A program made the translations under genes and the position numbers. This document shows positions 59,601 to 64,000 of a stretch of DNA of 64,000 bases, one piece after another. Within the stretch, counting starts at the first letter, position 1, and each line of letters begins with the position of its first letter. This stretch comes from Isoetes taiwanensis (taxonomy: Eukaryota > Streptophyta > Lycopodiopsida > Isoetales > Isoetaceae), in assembly GCA_021234155.1 (NCBI GenBank), contig JAJEKV010000002.1, positions 16,157,428 to 16,221,427 on the forward strand, in the 5' to 3' direction. The notes beneath the pieces are model-generated. The model was not told the DNA's origin and ran no database searches. It saw nothing but the letters and a program-made list of their open reading frames with translations.

Positions 59601-62153
59601 TTGAAAGCCAGATAAAACTAATTTATAGCCAATTCAACACAGTCTACCAGTGAACCATCACAATTTATGTTCCAGAACCAAGCACAAGCACATGGAAGCG
59701 CGAGCTTATTAGGATCAAGCAAACCCTCGAGTCCAGGAATTACATTACCCTCTGCAACAATCTGCATGTATCAAGCAAGCCGCCCAACTCACCTGGGGAT
59801 CCTCGGACTGACATGCAAGCGACTATCCAACAAAAACTCCTACTGCCTTCACGTTGGTGGGTTTCAAAATAAAAAAAGATAAATAACAAAAATGTTCTTA
59901 AAAAGATTGTTACATAGCCCATAAAAAGATAAACCAATAACGTAATATAAGCCCTCAAAATAGTATAAGCTTCTTTATTTTCCTTTTCATTTTTAGCTAC
60001 ATCTTTTCTTTATTTCCCTTTTTCATTTTTAGCTACATATTTTCTATGTTTATATAAGCTCACAATGGTTCAACACACACAAAAAATCCCTATTTTTGAA
60101 TTAACATCTAATTCCAGATTACAAAAATAAAGGAAATAAACATCACAAGTTAAGTAAATGAAAATAAAGAAAATAGATAGAAGATAGTATTTTTACGTCA
60201 TGCCACATTGGCAGCATCCATGAGGACATTTGACGGACCCCCAGAGACTTAAACACAAGATCTCTTAATTACTAACCCAATGGACTAGCCACTAAACCGA
60301 ACAGGAGGAACCAATAGAGAAAATAACGAAAAATAAAATATGAAAAGATAGAAACAAAAAAATTAAATATTAAGATTAGCAAGGAATAGGCTGCAAGAGG
60401 AAACTGCTCTGGTCATTTTCCTTGGCAGGCAGATGTCGGACATACTGCTTATAAGTTAATACAAAATCCTTTTAATATGTCCACAGCGATCATCGTACTT
60501 CATAAAAGTATGATTATAATTCTTATACTCAAATGCTCTCCACACTTCTTTCATTCCCTATTCTCATTGACCTACAAGGTCAAATCACAATCCTTAACTA
60601 GTATAGTTATTTGTTATCCCTATTGCCAAAACGTGTTAAAATGTAATAGCCTTCTAATACAACCTATAGGGTGGGTAATTTGTTGATTTAAATCATCTAG
60701 AATACCCTTTTCACCAGCAAAAGTAATAACATGAGCCTTCTTTTTTGGCCTATCATAATTACTCTTGTTTGCGCTCTTTACCATGCACACAAATGCCTCA
60801 TGAGCCTATAAAAAGATTGGATCGGTCAGAATGTTGAAAGGATGATCATAGATCGATTTTCCGTTATATTCATTCTCTCTCTTTGTGCACAATTTTGGCT
60901 ATCCCTCTCAAAGAGAACTAAGCCTAAACAACAATGAAAACCAATAATATAAAAGTAACGAACGACAAAACAACGGATTACTTATGTTTTAGGAGGATAC
61001 ACTCTTCCTTTCTTCTTCTTCTTAGCCTGGACGTTTGGTCAGTGGTAATACACTAGTCCTAGATATCTTGAGTTCGAGGCCACCTATAGTCGCATTCAAT
61101 GTAAAGTGGTTGGGGGCAGGACCTAGCAATTATACGACTAAGCAATGTTTAGTGTGGTGTGTGTGGTATGTCCTAAAGGATGCTATCAAGTGGCATGATG
61201 TAAAAATTGCAGGGATGCTGCCAAGTGGCATGATGTAAGAACTCCTCCTCCTCATCGCAGAAGAGAACTTCATCAAACAATTACCCGAAGCATATAATGT
61301 GTCAACATTCAATTCAACTACGTCAAGTCTAGTTTCTCCACCGGAACAACCAACCCCAATCCAAAATCCTTTCTTCCTTTGTCAAATCTTCTTCTCACTC
61401 AAGTATTTACAGTACTGGAACGATCGAGACCACCATTCAATGCCTGCCGTAATAAGTCTTCATCCAATTATCATTTGCATTGAATCCCTCTTCATCACTG
61501 CCATCATTACCATCATCATCTTCTGCAAGAATCGGCTAACTCTCATTCATTGTAATAGGACTTTCCACATCAGAAACTCCTCCATGTATATTGAAAGACG
61601 ATTCAAAATATCCAGCCATGCCACCAAGCTATAATAATGACTTCCAACATTATAATAATTATGACAAGTCTACACACCTGAAAATGACTAATATAGGCAA
61701 CCTGCAAACAAGACATGGCATAAGAAACTACACATCTAACTGGAAAAAGAAACAGGAAGGAACAGGATCAAATTTTACCTTTAGGCAACTGAATTCAACC
61801 TAGAATCCCTCTTCTGTTATGCAACCACAGGAAGGAACAACTCCACAAAGCTTGCAAGCATAAATGCAAATAAATAAAGCCCAACAAAATGACAATGCAT
61901 GTTTGACATAACATACCTGCACAAGTAGCTACACCGATAATCAGTTGCACCTAGACAAATACTACACCTCGACTCTCAAGGCATTTAACACCCGCATTTA
62001 TAAGCAACAAAATAATTTAATAAAATAAGATAAATAAACTACTAAAAAACAATGAAATAGACCTGTATAACAGTAAACATGTCGAGAAAACAACAAAACC
62101 AAGAACGTAATGCACAGTTGGTGCGAATTACTGTTAAATTACGCGTATTTTAA
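56683..62153. other. AT-rich flank, copy 2
   Basis: Counterpart of 38542-44007 with nearly identical sequence. A coding-like stretch on the minus strand at 57776-57618 (MKPLLTAWEFVAVKETSYL, with a duplicated AEASSS) is disrupted in copy 1 by CAG/CTG-site differences. No complete gene. Confidence 0.5.
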
Positions 62154-62647
62154 AACGTGTAATTTTGTGGAGCAGGGCCTCCACACATCGCCGCTCTATT
62201 GTTTATTGAAGGACAGAAAGCTCTGTTTTCTAAGAATGCCCTGTTTGTTTTTTGGAAGCTCTGGCTATGGCAGAATTATCCCCTGCGGCACCGAATTTAG
62301 ACTCCAAAATCCCTCCCCATCTTTTTCGTCTCTCCAACTTCCTCTTAAACCAGATTTTGCCTCCAATAACCATTCCAAGGCTTCAAATGCACAGGCCTTA
62401 TGAAATTTCGGCAAAAGACCTTATTACTTCTTGACAACGGATGCTAAGCCAAAGGCCCGTGCTTGGGAGTAAGTCTTAAAAGCTATGCTTTCTTAGAATT
62501 TGAATAGCCAGAGCTCCAAATTCGAGGTGCCTTAACCGAAGTACCAGACTTCTTCCTTCTGATCAAAATCGATATACAAAAGGAAGGATGTCAGATTCGT
62601 CTATGGGCATGTTTCTCTATAGAAATCATGCAGAAGCTGCCACCCAA
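62154..62647. other. Single-copy flank; possible small ORF
   Basis: Outside the duplication. A frame from 62267 (MAELSPAAPNLDSKIPPHL) runs 55 codons to TGA at 62432; no family recognised and no splice context supports it. Confidence 0.3.
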
Positions 62648-63350
62648 TGTAACAACGCGACACCAAGATCCACTCGAGCGATCTCCCATGGATCCGTTAC
62701 AATCTCTCCCACTATAATTATGCTCGTCCTCGAGCATCATGGATCCGTTACAATCTCTCCCACTATAATTATGCTCGTCCTCGAGCATCATAAACCAAGT
62801 CATGACCTACTGTCCAACGGTATTCCGGGTCATACTTGCCCCCATGGAGACTCGAACTCGAGCCCTGCTCTGATACCAACTGTAACGTGCCTAACCGACA
62901 TGCCTTCAACCAACTGGGCAAAACCGTCTAGACGTTTATGAGTAGCCGCTTCTACCCATTTATGCCGGTATCTCGGAAATGCGATACCAAGATCCAGGGT
63001 AAAAGCATGTTAGGGTGTCCCTTAAAAAGTATTATTTAGTGACCAAAAAAGTACCTAAAAAGGTACCCAGGACTAGGTACTGGGTACCTGTGTAATATGT
63101 CAATAAAAGGTACATTATAGAACTTTTAGATATATTTTGGTCTTTGATAGCATTATATTTATCCTAACTTTGAATATTAACACGTCCTTGACTTTTATTT
63201 TGAACTTTTGTACTAGTTTTAATGAAAAGAAAAATGAGAAAGTACCCAGTTCTAAAGTACCTAGTGTATGTACTTTTGCAGGTTCCAAAAGTGGTACACC
63301 TTAATATGCTTTTACCCTCCACTCAAGCGGTCTCCCATGGGTCCATTACA
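62648..63350 (-). mobile_element. TRIM (miniature LTR retrotransposon), minus strand, with nested MITE
   Basis: LTRs with TGTAA..TTACA ends lie at 62648-62701 (54 bp, internally deleted) and 62881-63350 (about 145 bp without the MITE). On the minus strand the primer site TGGTATCAGAGC (62878-62867) follows the 5' LTR by 2 nt, and a polypurine tract AGTGGGAGAGAT precedes the 3' LTR. The 179-bp interior carries no protein and includes part of a 51-bp tandem duplication (62688-62738, 62739-62789). Flanks are CCCAA and CCTAA, a target duplication with one mismatch. Confidence 0.8.
62997..63317. mobile_element. 321-bp MITE nested in the TRIM LTR
   Basis: GGGTAAAAGCAT..ATGCTTTTACCC, flanked by TCCA at 62993-62996 and 63318-63321. 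The other LTR of the same TRIM reads AAGATCCACTCGAGCG uninterrupted, giving the empty site and confirming a 4-bp duplication. Confidence 0.92.
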
Positions 63351-64000
63351 CCTAAGTACCTAAACTCTACTCTGGCAAAGGAACAATATTTTGTTCTCTG
63401 ATTGTGGCTATGACAATCGGTTCTCAGAGAATAGAGTATCTTGTTCTCTGATTGGGGCGGCGGTTCTGCAGTACGACATCCTTCTAAGCCTTGAATCTCT
63501 ACGATATGCGATTCTGTGCAAAGATTTGATGCCGAACAGAGGTTGTCGCCCAAAACAGAACGTATTTGCCCAACTGTGCATTACGTTCGGTAATGCACGC
63601 TTTTCGAGATTCCGACAATAATTTTCTCGGCGGTGCTGTCAAACTCGGCGCACACTCGCGGCTCCGCCGCTCGTGCACTGCCTCGAAAATTTATATGCCG
63701 GAATCTCTTTGAAGCGTGCATTACCTAGTACATAAAGGATGTCGCAAGAACACTCAAAAATCTATAAGCATTGCAGAACAGAGTTGCATGTACATTTAGA
63801 ATAGTAGAATCTCGCAAAACATGCCAAAACTCCCTACTACTCGCCAATACTTGCCAAAACACCACAAAGCTTCACGAAGCTCTCCAAAACTCCAAGAATC
63901 TTCAACAAAAGTACCAGCGCCTTGAAGAATATGTGCTAGCGCGCCGCCATAAAGAACAGTTAGATGTTGTTCTGCCCTCTCGTCCAACCCTATGCTACCA
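63351..64000. other. Right flank; nothing recognised
   Basis: TTGTTCTCTGATTG occurs twice (near 63392 and 63442), and CTCGCGGCTCCGCCGCTCG near 63656 is partly palindromic. No gene, RNA or element could be supported. Confidence 0.4.

Larger units (their letters stand above)
44008..62153 (+). repeat. Tandem duplication, copy 2 (18.1 kb)
   Basis: Direct repeat of 22572-44007. Differences: deletion equivalent to 22878-25677, solo LTR at 49915-50605, inverted orientation of the inverted-repeat segment, absence of the 1.19-kb insertion, and scattered small changes mainly at CAG/CTG sites. The right end leaves homology at TTTTAAAA|CGTG (62155). Confidence 0.92.

Noticed and set aside
1-64000. CRISPR arrays, rRNA genes or bacterial operons
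   Set aside because: No short regular direct repeats with unique spacers, no rRNA sequence, and genes are spliced.

Overview
This is nuclear plant DNA: intron-rich genes with GT-AG junctions, plant-type LTR elements with an initiator-Met-tRNA-type primer site, MITEs, LINEs and very little single-copy sequence. The one well-supported cellular gene (19 exons, minus strand, 4749-12377) encodes an 823-residue coiled-coil protein that I tentatively compare with the basal-body/ciliary protein CEP162. If that is right, the source is a land plant (or streptophyte alga) with flagellated sperm, such as a fern, lycophyte or bryophyte. This is inference; no species marker was seen.

Layout. 1-4119: a higher-order tandem repeat (about 415/345 bp alternating units) interrupted by a 924-bp Harbinger-like MITE. 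4749-12377: the coiled-coil gene. 12931-16120: an HUH-endonuclease locus with one intact Rep-like ORF, a downstream ORF broken only by three C-to-T-type stops, a cluster of strong hairpins and a frameshifted HUH paralogue; it resembles the Replitron class of rolling-circle transposons and is the most novel-looking content of the window. 16975-17765: decayed LINE.

17943-30310: a chromodomain Ty3/gypsy element with perfect AGGTG target duplication, a LINE nested in its 5' LTR, and an unexpected promoter-plus-ORF unit upstream of gag. 30311-44007: a degraded gypsy relative on the minus strand, an inverted-repeat-bounded segment carrying a 321-bp MITE and a 1.19-kb insertion, and AT-rich sequence with a few exon-like stretches.

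44008-62153 is a second, direct tandem copy of 22572-44007. Relative to copy 1 it has a 2.8-kb deletion inside the gypsy element, a new 691-bp solo LTR, the inverted-repeat segment in the opposite orientation, and lacks the 1.19-kb insertion. Many small differences between the copies fall at CAG/CTG sites, which looks like consensus error at CHG-methylated cytosines; some apparent frameshifts may therefore be artefacts, and the tandem copy may itself be two haplotypes wrongly joined.

62648-63350 is a miniature LTR element (TRIM) with PBS, PPT and a nested 321-bp MITE, and 63351-64000 holds nothing I can identify. Most of the window is layered transposable elements, so the many short ORFs inside them were not called as genes.
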